Assembly: GCF_023520795.1 (NCBI RefSeq)
Contig: NZ_CP046605.1
Span: forward strand, 124,001-188,000
Reading direction: 5' to 3'
Source: Corynebacterium accolens
GTDB taxonomy: Bacteria > Actinomycetota > Actinomycetes > Mycobacteriales > Mycobacteriaceae
DNA length: 64,000 nt
Position numbers and translations under genes: made by a program. This document shows positions 35,190 through 44,022 of the stretch, piece after piece. Position 1 is the stretch's first letter; each line of letters opens with the position of its first letter. The notes under the pieces were generated by a model that worked only from the letters and a program-made list of their open reading frames with translations, was not told the DNA's origin and ran no database searches.

Positions 35190-36252
35190 TACACCTGTTA
35201 CCGTGCTGTCCGGATTTCTAGGCAGCGGAAAGACCACGCTCCTCAACCACCTGCTCGCAAACCGTGAGGGCCGCAAACTCGCGGTCATCGTCAATGACTT
35301 TTCCGAGGTCAACATTGACGCCGCCCTCGTCGCTGGCGAGGGGCACCTCGAGCGCGGTGAGGATCGCTTCGTGGAACTATCGAATGGCTGCATTTGCTGC
35401 ACCCTGCGCGAAGACCTCATTGAATCTGTGGGCAAGCTAGCTCGCTCCGGCCGCTTCGATCAGATCGTCATCGAATCCACCGGCATTTCCGAGCCCATGC
35501 CGGTGGCAGCCACCTTCGAGTGGGAATTTTCCGATGGCACCACGCTTGCCGATGCCGCCCCCATCGACACCATGGTCTCCCTCGTCGATGCCTCAACCTT
35601 CCTAACCCAATTGCGTCGTGGTCGCAGCCTCGTCTCCGAAAGCATCGAAGCCACGCCCCAAGACGATCGCACCATTTCCGATCTCTTAGTGGATCAGGTC
35701 GAGTTCGCCGACCTTATCCTCATTACCAAGACCGACCTGGTCGATGCCGCTGAGACCGAGCGCGTGGTCGCCACCGTTCGCGCCATGAACCCGCGGGCTC
35801 GCGTAGTGCCGGTAACCCACGGTGTCATCGAGCCTGGGCTTGTCCTGGATGCACATTTGTTCAATGCTGCCACCGCCGCGTCCTACCACGGCTATGCCGA
35901 AGAGCTGGCTAACCCACACACGCCAGAAACCGAGGAATATGGCATTTCTTCCGTCGTATTCCGTGCCGATCGCCCCTTTAATCGTGAGCGTCTCATCGCC
36001 GCCTTGCGGGCCAGTACGGGCCTCGTGCGTTCTAAGGGTTATTGCTGGATCGACACCGACCTGCGCGTAGCCCACGCCTGGCAGCAAGCCGGCCCTAACC
36101 TGCAAATCATGCCAGCGTCACTGTGGGCCGCCAACGGCGTAACTCCTGGCACGGAGCTCGTGCTCATTGGTATCGATTTCGACCACGAATCCACCCTGCA
36201 GGCTTTCCAGGACGCCCTGCTTTCCGATGCCGAAGCCTCCGTCCTCGTATAA
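35185..36252 (+). CDS. COG0523 (CobW/ZagA-type) metal-chaperone GTPase
   Basis: 355 residues. G1 motif [12 protein letters not shown], metal-binding CxCC motif [12 protein letters not shown], switch region [13 protein letters not shown] and G4 motif ITKTDLVD; the C-terminal CobW_C domain starts near residue 250. These GTPases move zinc or another metal to client enzymes, particularly during zinc limitation. No ribosome binding site precedes the ATG, consistent with leaderless translation, and a Zur-like operator covers the start. Confidence 0.9.
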   Translation: MATPVTVLSGFLGSGKTTLLNHLLANREGRKLAVIVNDFSEVNIDAALVAGEGHLERGEDRFVELSNGCICCTLREDLIESVGKLARSGRFDQIVIESTGISEPMPVAATFEWEFSDGTTLADAAPIDTMVSLVDASTFLTQLRRGRSLVSESIEATPQDDRTISDLLVDQVEFADLILITKTDLVDAAETERVVATVRAMNPRARVVPVTHGVIEPGLVLDAHLFNAATAASYHGYAEELANPHTPETEEYGISSVVFRADRPFNRERLIAALRASTGLVRSKGYCWIDTDLRVAHAWQQAGPNLQIMPASLWAANGVTPGTELVLIGIDFDHESTLQAFQDALLSDAEASVLV

Positions 36253-36410
36253 CCCCGCGCCGAGTCGCAGCATGAACGGCGGGTGAACTACACGCCTTTG
36301 ACTATCCCGCCGATCATGGTTGTGTACTGGTGATTTGTTACTTTGCATGTCCGTGGGTATAGTAAATTCTCGTTGCACAGCAGAGCATCCGCGCTGCTAC
36401 ACAACGGACT

Positions 36411-36483
36411 GCGCCCGTAGCTCAACGGATAGAGCATCTGACTACGGATCAGAAGGTTGGGGGTTCGAATCCCTCCGGGCGCA
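36411..36483 (+). tRNA. tRNA-Arg (anticodon ACG)
   Basis: Acceptor GCGCCCG/CGGGCGC, anticodon stem-loop TCTGA-CTACGGA-TCAGA (ACG) and T arm GGGGG-TTCGAAT-CCCTC; discriminator A at 36483, no encoded CCA. An IS481-type element begins 4 bases after the discriminator. Confidence 0.97.
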
Positions 36484-36487
36484 CAAA
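36472..36487 (+). repeat. 16-bp target duplication, left copy (tRNA-Arg 3' end)
   Basis: CCTCCGGGCGCACAAA occurs here and at 37921-37936, directly flanking the IS481-type element. The left copy includes the 3' acceptor strand of tRNA-Arg. Confidence 0.9.
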
Positions 36488-37920
36488 TGTCATGAGTCGC
36501 GACATGCTTGACAGGTGAGTCGCGACATCGTTGACAAACCGGCATCTCAGTTTCTTTTTGTTCTGGGATGCCGGTTTCTTCTTATTCTGGGCCTAGGGGT
36601 GGGTCTCCTTGTTTCCAGTAGGGCTTTTGGTAGTTGCGGCTGGTGTCGATGTAGTGTTCGGTGATGACTTCGCCGGTTTCGGCTAGTGATGTGATGATGT
36701 GGTTGTCGGCGATGACCATGAGGATTTTCTGTCTTTTCCATTTGCGGCCGATGCCTAGGTGGAAGAGTTTGCCGGCGTAGCGCACGGTGGTTTTGCCGTT
36801 GTCCCAGACGACGTCGTTTCTTGTGCGCCATTCTTGTGTCGGGTTGTGGGCTGGGTTGGCTTTGGTGCCGGTGGTGTAGGCCTGGTGTGGGGTGCGTCGG
36901 CCTAGGGCTTTGTGGGGGCGTGTGGTGTTGTAGTAGTCGCGGAATTCGTCAAGGAGTGTCTGCAGGTCAGCTACGGTTTTAGCGGGTGGTCGGGCGTTGA
37001 TCCATTTTTTGAGTGTTTGGTGGAAGCGCTCGATTTTTCCTTGGGTTTGGGGATGGCCTGGTCGGCCGTTTTTCTGTTGGATTTTGTTGGTGGTGAGGAC
37101 TTTTTCAAAGGCGTTTCGTCCGCCTTTGCGTCCTGCTAGGCGGGCGGTGAAGACGAGGCCGTTGTCGGTGAGTGTGGATGCTGGTGGTCCGTATTCTGCT
37201 ATCAGGCGTGATAGTTCCTCGGCGACTTGTGTGCCGCTAAAGGCTGCGGCTGCGGTGATTGATAGCAGGTAGCGGGAGTGATCGTCGAGGAAGTCAAGGA
37301 CTTCGATGCGGGTGGTGTCCGCTAGGTACAGGTGGGTGATGTCAGCCTGCCAGCATTCGTTGGGCATGGCTGCTTCGAAGCGGATGAAGGAGCTTTTGGG
37401 CTTCTTTTTTGGTGCTGGGGTGATGAGTCCTTCTTTTCTTAGGATGCGGCGGATTGTCGAGGTGAAGGGACGCGTTTGCCGTCTTGTTGTAGGTGGTAGG
37501 CAATGGTTTCTGGACCTGCGTCGAGTCCGTGACGGGTGAGCTGTTTACGGATTGTGATGATGTCTTTGCACACGGTGTCTGGCACGGCTTGGGGGTGAGT
37601 GCGTGGGGCGCGGGATTTCGGCGCGATGGCGTCTGTGCCACCGGCATCGAAGGCATGAAGGATTTGGTAAACGCGTTGGCGAGAGATACCGAATTGCTTG
37701 GCTACTTGTGATGGGCTGCGCTTTTGCCCGCGGACTGCTTTGACGATGGCGAGGTTACGGTTGGGACTGTTCATAGTGTCAAACATGTCCCGACTCACCT
37801 GTAAAACATCACCTGACACGGTAAGGGTGGGCTAAGTGTCAAGTTTGTCCCGACTCACCTGTCAAGCATCAGGACTGCCTTCGCAGGAACAGGGTGTCAA
37901 ATATGTCGTGAACTCAGACA
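36488..37920 (-). mobile_element. IS481-family element inserted at the 3' end of tRNA-Arg
   Basis: 1433 bases. Ends are TGTCATGAGTCGCGACATG at 36488 and, inverted, TGTCTGAGTTCACGACAT ending at 37920; further inside both ends carry TTGACAGGTGAGTCGCGACA-like repeats. A 16-bp duplication flanks it. The single transposase gene is broken by a one-base deletion. Confidence 0.88.
36582..37774 (-). pseudogene. IS481 transposase, one-base frameshift
   Basis: From MNSPNRNLAIVKAV (37774) a helix-turn-helix region (QVAKQFGISRQRVYQIL) runs to GKRVPS near 37466, where one base is missing. The rest (TIRRILRKEGLITPAPKK, then WQADITHLYL, LTDNGLVF and the catalytic Glu in KIERFHQTL) continues in another frame to 36582. 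With the base restored it would be a normal ~395-residue DDE transposase. Confidence 0.85.
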
Positions 37921-37936
37921 CCTCCGGGCGCACAAA
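37921..37936 (+). repeat. 16-bp target duplication, right copy
   Basis: Second copy of CCTCCGGGCGCACAAA. It is followed at once by TGTGAAGTCTCGAGACAT, which looks like the end of another IS481-type element, so this element was inserted between the tRNA and an older one. Confidence 0.88.
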
Positions 37937-38127
37937 TGTGAAGTCTCGAGACATTGTTTCTATTTCGATGTCTCGGGGCTCTCTTCGTGTTGGGGGTTCG
38001 TTTTTAGATTTCGCCTGTGTGGGGGTTAATGGCGGCGATGTCGTTGTTGATGCAGATGAGCATGATTTCTTTGGTGCGGTGTTTTCTTCCGACGTAGAGT
38101 TTGCGCATGTTGCCGGCCCAGCGGAGG
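37937..38127 (-). pseudogene. Fragment of a second IS481-type element
   Basis: Starts with the end-like TGTGAAGTCTCGAGACAT and contains the last ~40 codons of a transposase on the minus strand (NMRKLYVGRKHRTKEIMLIC, NPHTGEI, stop at 38004-38006). It is cut off exactly at the 42-bp palindrome beginning at 38128. Confidence 0.7.
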
Positions 38128-38169
38128 GGGCCTGACCCCCGATGCGTCTACTTTCCGGGGGTCAGGCCC
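38128..38169. repeat. 42-bp palindromic IS3-end micro-element, copy 1
   Basis: GGGCCTGACCCCCGA at the left and TTCCGGGGGTCAGGCCC at the right form a near-perfect palindrome around GCGTCTAC. The right half equals the right end of the IS3 element at 23230-24535, and the left 13 bases equal the same end inverted. Copy 2 is at 41648. Confidence 0.75.
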
Positions 38170-38193
38170 TATGTCCAAGAAAAGTCACACTAT

Positions 38194-38212
38194 TTTGGCA
38201 AGCCTATCCTTT
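38194..38212 (+). promoter_or_regulatory. Putative DtxR iron box before the methyltransferase/MhuD pair
   Basis: TTTGGCAAGCCTATCCTTT agrees with the DtxR consensus TTAGGTTAGCCTAACCTAA at 13 of 19 positions, including AGCCTA. A weaker site (TTAGGCCTGCCTTA) lies at 38250-38263. Both are upstream of the gene at 38325. Confidence 0.5.
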
Positions 38213-38324
38213 ACAGTCGCCAGGAATTAGACTCAGAAATGGATGCACATTAGGCCTGCCTTAAAGTACCTGCAAGCATCTGCCTTAGTCCGTTGTAGGT
38301 GGGCCTTCGAGAAAGGAATCCACC

Positions 38325-39134
38325 ATGACTCACTCCTCCCACCAGGATAATCCACTTCCCTATGCGCAGCGTCGTGCAGAAGATGTACCCGGACACTGGC
38401 TGCTCGCGCGGCTGGGCAAACGAGTGCTGCGGCCAGGCGGTTTGGAACTCACCCGCAAGTTGCTCAAGCATGCCGGTCTTAGTGGTGCTGATGTCGTCGA
38501 GTTGGCACCGGGCTTGGGGCGCACCGCCACCGAACTATTAAGTTTCCAACCTGCCAGCTATGTCGGTGTGGAAAAAGACGAAGATGCCGCACGCATTACC
38601 GGTGAGATCGTCAAAGACACCGGACGCATGGTGCATGCTGATGCCGCGGATACCGGTTTGCCCGATGCTCACGCTGACGTCGTGCTGGGTGAGGCAATGC
38701 TAACGATGCAATCGCCGAACGGAAAACAAAAGATCGTCGACGAGGCCGTGCGGGTGTTGCGACCAGGTGGACGCTATGCGATTCATGAGCTCGGCTTGCA
38801 ACCCGACGATCTTGATGATGAATTCAAAACAGAGCTGCGCAAAAACCTCGCGCGGGTGATTAAGGTCAATGCCCGCCCGCTCACCGTGGTTGAGTGGACC
38901 GAGCTTCTCGAAAACGCTGGCTTAGTCGTCGAATGGACAGATACCGCGCCAATGGCGCTGCTAAAGATGCGCCGCAATCTTGCCGACGAAGGACTGCTGG
39001 GTACGTTGCGCATCATCAAAAATGCCTTACGCGATAAGGAGGCCAGGCGCCGCATGTTGGCAATGCGCAAGCTTTTCAACGAACACAGCGATGTCTTGCG
39101 CGGTGTGGCTTTGGTGGCCCGGAAACCGAGCTAG
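38325..39134 (+). CDS. Class I SAM-dependent methyltransferase
   Basis: 269 residues from ATG 38325 (GAAAGGA at 7 bases). Motif I VVELAPGLGRTA, the acidic motif II end in GVEKDEDAAR, motif III VRVLRPGGRYAIHELGL. The substrate is not evident. It is followed 132 bases later by the MhuD-like gene and is preceded by iron boxes, so a role in iron or heme metabolism is possible. The pair is an island of intact genes between broken IS elements. Confidence 0.85.
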   Translation: MTHSSHQDNPLPYAQRRAEDVPGHWLLARLGKRVLRPGGLELTRKLLKHAGLSGADVVELAPGLGRTATELLSFQPASYVGVEKDEDAARITGEIVKDTGRMVHADAADTGLPDAHADVVLGEAMLTMQSPNGKQKIVDEAVRVLRPGGRYAIHELGLQPDDLDDEFKTELRKNLARVIKVNARPLTVVEWTELLENAGLVVEWTDTAPMALLKMRRNLADEGLLGTLRIIKNALRDKEARRRMLAMRKLFNEHSDVLRGVALVARKPS

Positions 39135-39266
39135 AACCAACCAAACGACGAGGTTAAGGCGCGCAACTCGCAGAAAATACCACGGTAATTCTGCTGAACT
39201 TCACATCCCCACCAGATTAACTATCGCTAAAATGAAGGATGAATCCAATCACAGAAAGGATGATCT

Positions 39267-39560
39267 ATGAGCTACGTTAACATCACTGCCCTTTCCTTCC
39301 CTGAAGGTGCTGGCCCGGAAATCGAGCAGCGCTTTGCGCAACGCGCAAAAGGTGTCGACAAGGCCGAAGGCTTTGAAAGCTTTGAGTTGCTGCGCCCCGT
39401 CGCCGGTGAGGATCGCTACTTCGTCGTCACCCGGTGGGACAGCCAGGAAAACTACCAAAAGTGGGCTGATGCACGGCCAGCAGGCAACCATGTCGAAGAC
39501 GAAAAGCGTGGCATGTCCGTCGACGTGCTGGGCTTTGAATCCATTCAGCTCGAAAGCTAA
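39267..39560 (+). CDS. MhuD-like heme-degrading monooxygenase (ABM fold)
   Basis: 97 residues of the antibiotic-biosynthesis-monooxygenase fold, close to M. tuberculosis MhuD: GAGPEIEQRFAQRA, LLRPV-GE-RYFVVTRWDS. MhuD residues Trp66 and the heme ligand His75 fall at exactly positions 66 and 75 here; Arg22 and Arg26 are also kept, and Asn5 corresponds to Asn7. MhuD opens heme to mycobilin without releasing CO, unlike HmuO. GAAAGGATG lies upstream. Confidence 0.85.
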   Translation: MSYVNITALSFPEGAGPEIEQRFAQRAKGVDKAEGFESFELLRPVAGEDRYFVVTRWDSQENYQKWADARPAGNHVEDEKRGMSVDVLGFESIQLES

Positions 39561-39592
39561 CTCATCAAAAATCTTCACAGGCACGACAAGCG

Positions 39593-39630
39593 AAACCGCG
39601 GGCCCGGAAATCCGGAACCCGCGGTTTTCA
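39593..39630 (+). terminator. Terminator after the MhuD-like gene
   Basis: Stem AAACCGCGGG pairs with CCCGCGGTTT, with an inner CCGGA/TCCGG pairing, followed by TTCATTAT. Confidence 0.8.
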
Positions 39631-39693
39631 TTATCCCCCGGTTGCACGCGCTAACTGGCGAACCAGCCAGCGCGGCCTGTACTAGTTTTAAAG

Positions 39694-41457
39694 TGTTATG
39701 TCCATGAGGTTTTTGGACTTGGAGTCCAGCTACTTTGTGGACTCGGAGTCTTGGGACTTTGTGGACGCGGAGTCTCCCCGCTTTTTGGACGGGGAGTCCA
39801 CGGAGTTTTTGTACTGGTGCTAGCTTGGCTTCTTCCGGCGGCTTGGCCGTGGCCCAGAGAGGTTGGGTTTTAGCTCTGGGGGTTGTCGGTGCCACATGCC
39901 GACAACGTGGTTTATGTTGATTTGACCGCCGGGTGGACGCTGATTCAGTTGGATCGGTAGCGGAAATGAAAACAGTTTCTCACCGTCGTGATCAGTAAAA
40001 AATTCCACATAGTCATCGGCTACGCTGCTGTAGATGGCTCGATTTTTGAAGCGCAGCCCGACGTAGAGGCCGTGCCCCATAACGCGTACCACCCCGCTTT
40101 TGTTGATCCACAGCTTGTCCGGGATAGGCCAGAGTGCATTTACACCGGTAGAGCTTGGCATTACGGTTGAGGAATCGGCATGGGGTGTATCTTGCTGGAT
40201 CGCCTGAGTGTCGTTACTTGGTGCCCTGTCTGAAGCTGCAACTTCAGGCAGGGCATTATCTGTCGCGACCACTGTGTCGGCTGCTAAAGCATCTGCCTGG
40301 TTGTCGGGGTGAATCCGGTGATATTGTTTCGCGATTTTTGTCCATAAAACATCTGGGTCAATCGGCTGCGTCGGTGGCTGGGCATGCGAGATAATCTCCC
40401 AGGCTTGGGCTGGGGTGATGTGCATCTTGCCCCTGAGAAGTCCTTGGTGGCGACGGCGTGTGTTGTAGAAGTTGCGGTAGTCGACAATCAGCTGTTGGAC
40501 CTGCGCCAGCGTCGTCGGGGTACGAGCATCCAAAAACCTGGTCATGGTTTGGTGCGATCGCTCGTCTTTGCCTTGCGTCGTGGGAGCAAAGCCCGCACTT
40601 GATTGAACTCCCAGGCTGGCGAGCCAGCGTTCGGTTTGCGACAGCCGGCCGCGATGGTAGGTGGCAAAGGCATCACCGTTGTCAGAGAGGACTTCTTGGG
40701 GAAGTCCGTAAGCATCAATGGCTCCACTTAGCGTGATGCGGGCATCGGTGCCGTTTTCTGGAGTTCCAAAAGCTTGGGAGCCGACGTCGAAGCGGCTGGC
40801 ATCGTCGACGACTTGGTAGATAGTCACTTGCGTGTGAGGCACATCGAAGAGTCTGTAGGCAAACGCATCGATCTGCCACAGTTCATTGACTTCGCCCCTG
40901 GCAAAGTGCCTGTAGGACTTACGCGGTCGTTTACGTGCATTGATGTCAGCGACGCCAGCCTCGTGCAACCATTGTGCGATTAAAGCTCGTGACGGTGGTT
41001 GGTCGTAGCCGAGTTCGTCGAGGAAGAAGTAGAAGATTGACCATGGGCCGCAGTCTTGGCCGCGGGCTCTTAACGTACCGCGAGCTTGCAGGACCTGTTG
41101 TCGAATCTTGTCATCGTAGACCCGTCGCGGGTTCAGCGGTGCCGTGCTGTCGGGCACGATGCCAGCCCGCCCGCGTTCGGCGATACGTGCTTTGATGTTG
41201 TAGTACGTCTGCTTCGATACGCCGATGTTCTTGCAGAACTGCTGGACCGTGATGCCCTCACGGATGGGGTCGAAATCCGCTATCTTCTTGCGGAGAGTAA
41301 TGGGAATTGCCATCCCCACATTGTCAAGAAGCCAGAGTCCAAAAAGTCGTTAGACATCCTGTCCATAAACTTCCTGGACTCCGCGTCAAAAAACTAACTG
41401 GACTCCGCGTCCAAAAAGTCAATGGACTCCGAGTCCAAAAAGTCACTAGACATCACA
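39694..41457 (-). mobile_element. Intact IS481-like element with subterminal repeat arrays and 15-bp target duplication
   Basis: 1764 bases flanked by GTACTAGTTTTAAAG at 39679-39693 and 41458-41472. Ends are imperfect inverted repeats: TGTTATGTCCATGAGG and TGTGATGTCTAGTGAC. Each end holds about four copies of a palindromic unit of the form TTTTGGACNCGGAGTCCA (39711-39803 and 41330-41451), probably transposase binding sites. One intact transposase gene. Confidence 0.88.
39820..41319 (-). CDS. IS481-like DDE transposase, intact
   Basis: 499 residues (or 497 from ATG 41313). An N-terminal helix-turn-helix (VQQFCKNIGVSKQTYYNIK), then an rve integrase core with catalytic Asp in LWQIDAFAYRL, Asp in VLSDNGDAFAT and Glu in GKDERSHQTMTRF. 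A C-terminal extension of ~190 residues after the core is longer than in most IS481 members. No frame break is visible, so it may still be active. Confidence 0.88.
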   Translation of the reverse strand: MGMAIPITLRKKIADFDPIREGITVQQFCKNIGVSKQTYYNIKARIAERGRAGIVPDSTAPLNPRRVYDDKIRQQVLQARGTLRARGQDCGPWSIFYFFLDELGYDQPPSRALIAQWLHEAGVADINARKRPRKSYRHFARGEVNELWQIDAFAYRLFDVPHTQVTIYQVVDDASRFDVGSQAFGTPENGTDARITLSGAIDAYGLPQEVLSDNGDAFATYHRGRLSQTERWLASLGVQSSAGFAPTTQGKDERSHQTMTRFLDARTPTTLAQVQQLIVDYRNFYNTRRRHQGLLRGKMHITPAQAWEIISHAQPPTQPIDPDVLWTKIAKQYHRIHPDNQADALAADTVVATDNALPEVAASDRAPSNDTQAIQQDTPHADSSTVMPSSTGVNALWPIPDKLWINKSGVVRVMGHGLYVGLRFKNRAIYSSVADDYVEFFTDHDGEKLFSFPLPIQLNQRPPGGQININHVVGMWHRQPPELKPNLSGPRPSRRKKPS

Positions 41458-41647
41458 GTACTAGTTTTAAAGCTCGCTAATTGGGGTACGGTGTGGCAAC
41501 ACGCGCGGGCGCTTACCCGCGATGTCGGTTGCGTCCTTTAGTGTGGTGTATCTGTAACTGACGGTGAGGGTCTGATGGATGCATGAGGCGACCACCGTAG
41601 TACCTTTCGAATGAGAGTGGGTGTGGGAACCTAACCCGCATGAGGAG

Positions 41648-41689
41648 GGGCCCGACCCCCGACGTGTCCACTTTCCGGGGGTCGGGCCC
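41648..41689. repeat. 42-bp palindromic IS3-end micro-element, copy 2
   Basis: GGGCCCGACCCCCGA and TTCCGGGGGTCGGGCCC around CGTGTCCAC; same length and layout as the copy at 38128, with a compensating change in both arms (CCTGA/TCAGG to CCCGA/TCGGG). It joins the 5' leader of an IS256 element to the middle of its transposase. Confidence 0.75.
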
Positions 41690-42337
41690 ACATTCTGGGC
41701 GCAGGTATGCGCCAACCTGGCCAATCGTGGGGTCAAAGACGTCTTTATCGTCTGCTGTGACGGGCTGAAAGGCCTGCCAGAGGCAGTTGAGGCAACCTGG
41801 CCGAACTCTATGGTGCAAACCTGTATCGTGCACCTGATTCGCGCCGCTAACCGGTGGGTAGCCTACGGGGATCGCCGGGGCGTATCAGCCGCGTTGAAAA
41901 AGATTTACACTGCCACGGACGAGCCCACAGCACAGGTTGCTTTAGACGAATTTGAAGCCTCCGAGCTGGGTGAGAAATATCCCCGCTCAGTCAAGGTCTG
42001 GCGTGATGCGTGGGCGCGTTTCGTACCGTTTCTGCAGTTCCCACCAGCAGCCAGAAAGGTAATCTATACGACGAACTCCATTGAGTCGTTCAACAATGAG
42101 CTGCGTAAAGCTACCCGCAACAGGGTGCAGTTCACCAACGATGAATCAGCGATAAAGACGCTGTGGTTGATGATCTGCAACATCGAAGACAAACGAGCCG
42201 CAAAGAGGGCAAAGCAAGGCAAACGAGTCTCAGCGACAGCCGGCAGACTCATGGAAGGAGCCCGAGTTTCCGGCTGGAAACAAGCCATTAACCAAATGGC
42301 CGTGGCCTACCCCGACAGCTTCGACAAATACCTATAA
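41690..42337 (+). pseudogene. IS256 transposase, C-terminal half only
   Basis: Codes for about the last 215 residues of the transposase at 46779-48122 (from FWAQVCAN to DSFDKYL), nearly identical. The first half is missing; upstream of the palindrome only the IS256 leader (GAGAGTGGGTGTGGG ... GCATGAGGAG, 41619-41647) remains. The first catalytic Asp is lost, so it cannot act. Confidence 0.88.
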
Positions 42338-42373
42338 ACCTACCCCCACACACAAACAACTTGACACCCTCCG

Positions 42374-43123
42374 AACAAGCAAGCATTGATAGATGCAGGT
42401 CTGCACTACATTTTGTCGGTGAAACCCCACCGTGCCTGAGGTGATTGAAACCTGGCGGCGGGAAATCCCTGGTGAAGCCTACGCCCACGGCCAGATCTGG
42501 ACACAAGCCTCGGCAAGCGATGCGCGCAAACACACAACCCCGAATACGGTGACCCACTTCCAGTACTCCTATGATCGGGCCAGACGCGGCCTGCGCGGAA
42601 TCAAAGAGCAAGTCGCAAAAGCCAAACGCGCTGTTGACGGCGAAATCGCCATTAAGCGCAACCGCTATTTCGATCTTTCCACCCCGAACAAGAAGGTCAA
42701 CTACGCTCTCGCTGCCAAACACCGAGCCCTAGCCGGAATTAAAGGCTATGAAACCGACCTGACCGCTCTTCCCGCCCAGGAGGTTATCGGGCATTACCGC
42801 AGGCTATTCCACATTGAAAATGTCGTATCGGATGTCGAAATCAGACCTGAAAGCACGCCTAATCTATGCGAGGAAACAAAACTCGATCACAGCACATCTC
42901 AATATTGTGATGGCAGCACTAGCCGTGACCCACCTGATGGAGACCCGCAGTGGTCACTTCATCAAACGCCTCGTGAGAACACTCAAGAAATACCGCAGCT
43001 TTCAACTCGTCGTTGGCGGCGAAACCATTCACGCCGCCGTACCATTCCCGCCCGACCTCACGGCCACCATCCAAGTAATCACCGGCCGCGAACTTCCGCA
43101 CAAAATTGGCCTAAGTCAGGTTA
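42374..43123 (+). pseudogene. IS1634-type (IS4 superfamily) transposase remnant
   Basis: Three frame segments of one protein: QALIDAGLHYILSVK to 42428, then VPEVIETWRREIPGEAYAHG ... EEVIGHYRRLFHIE-like to ~42822, then YRMSKSDLKARLIYARKQ ... HLMETRSGH ... LVRTLKKYRSFQLVV to ~43100. At least two one-base shifts and loss of the N-terminal half. It ends just before the CDF gene. Confidence 0.8.
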
Positions 43124-43131
43124 GAAGGGAA

Positions 43132-44022
43132 TCAGCACACCGTCTCGTGGGATTCGTGCTCTGGGTGCTCAATCTGGATGGTGGAGTGCTCGATACCGTG
43201 TTCGCGCAGGGCCTGCTGGGCGGCATCCAACAGCGGGCCGGTGCCGACGGTGCCGTCGCGCACGATATGCACGGTCGTGAGCACGTTCACGCCGTCCAGG
43301 CTCCACAGGTGCAGGTCGTGGATGTCAGCAACGCCCTCGACCTGCCGCAGCGCGGGCTCGATCGCACTGGCGTCGAAGTCCGCCGGGACTTGCTCGAGCA
43401 GCACGCTCGTCGAAAGCCGCATGAGCTGCCAGGCGCGCGGCAGCACCATCGCCGCGATCGCTAGGGAGGCGATCACGTCCGCCGCCACAAACCCCGTGGT
43501 CAGTACCACGATGCCGGCCACGATTACTGCGACAGAGCCGAGCATATCCACTAACACGTGCAAGAACGCGCCCTCCACGTTGATCGAGGATTTGCGGTGC
43601 CGGTGCAGAACCCACGCCGATAGCGCATTCGCCACCAGGCCGATCACCGCGATGATCAGCATCGTTTTTCCCTGCACTTCGGCCGGGCTCTGCAGGCGGC
43701 GCACCGCCTCGACGACAATCCACACCGAGATCGCCAGCACCATCACTGCGTTCGCCAGTGCAGCAAGCACCTCCACTCGTCGGTAGCCGTACGTGGCCTG
43801 AGCCGATGCTTGTCGGCGCCCAACCAACACCGCTAACACCGCGATGATCAACCCCGCAGCGTCGGAAAGCATGTGCATCGCATCCGCCATCAGCGCCATC
43901 GAACCCGCCAACCAGCCGCCGATCAGCTCCGCGAAGAAGACGGTGCCGGTAATGCCTAGCGCAATCAAGAGTGCGCGCAGCGGCGTGCTGGAGTGATCGT
44001 GGTCGTGGTGCTCGTGTGCCAT
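43132..44022 (-). CDS. Cation diffusion facilitator, zinc-type exporter
   Basis: 296 residues with a His-rich start (HEHHDHDH), six membrane helices and a cytoplasmic C-terminal domain (VADIHDLHLWSLDGVNVLTTVHIV). The two metal-binding helices read ADAMHMLSDAAG (helix 2) and HVLVDMLGSVAVIV (helix 5), the HxxxD pattern of zinc/cobalt exporters. The C-terminus is again His-rich and ends in Cys. It sits between IS elements with no companion regulator that I can see, so it was probably acquired by transfer. Confidence 0.88.
   Translation of the reverse strand: MAHEHHDHDHSSTPLRALLIALGITGTVFFAELIGGWLAGSMALMADAMHMLSDAAGLIIAVLAVLVGRRQASAQATYGYRRVEVLAALANAVMVLAISVWIVVEAVRRLQSPAEVQGKTMLIIAVIGLVANALSAWVLHRHRKSSINVEGAFLHVLVDMLGSVAVIVAGIVVLTTGFVAADVIASLAIAAMVLPRAWQLMRLSTSVLLEQVPADFDASAIEPALRQVEGVADIHDLHLWSLDGVNVLTTVHIVRDGTVGTGPLLDAAQQALREHGIEHSTIQIEHPEHESHETVC

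Noticed and set aside
36411-37936. tRNA-Arg flanked by a 16-bp repeat as attL/attR of a genomic island
   Set aside because: The 1433-bp interval has IS481 inverted repeats and only a transposase, with no integrase, so a target-site duplication explains it better.
39694-41451. Repeated GGACNCGGAGTCC units as a CRISPR array
   Set aside because: Units are palindromic, irregularly spaced without unique 30-bp spacers, and form two inverted clusters at the ends of an IS.
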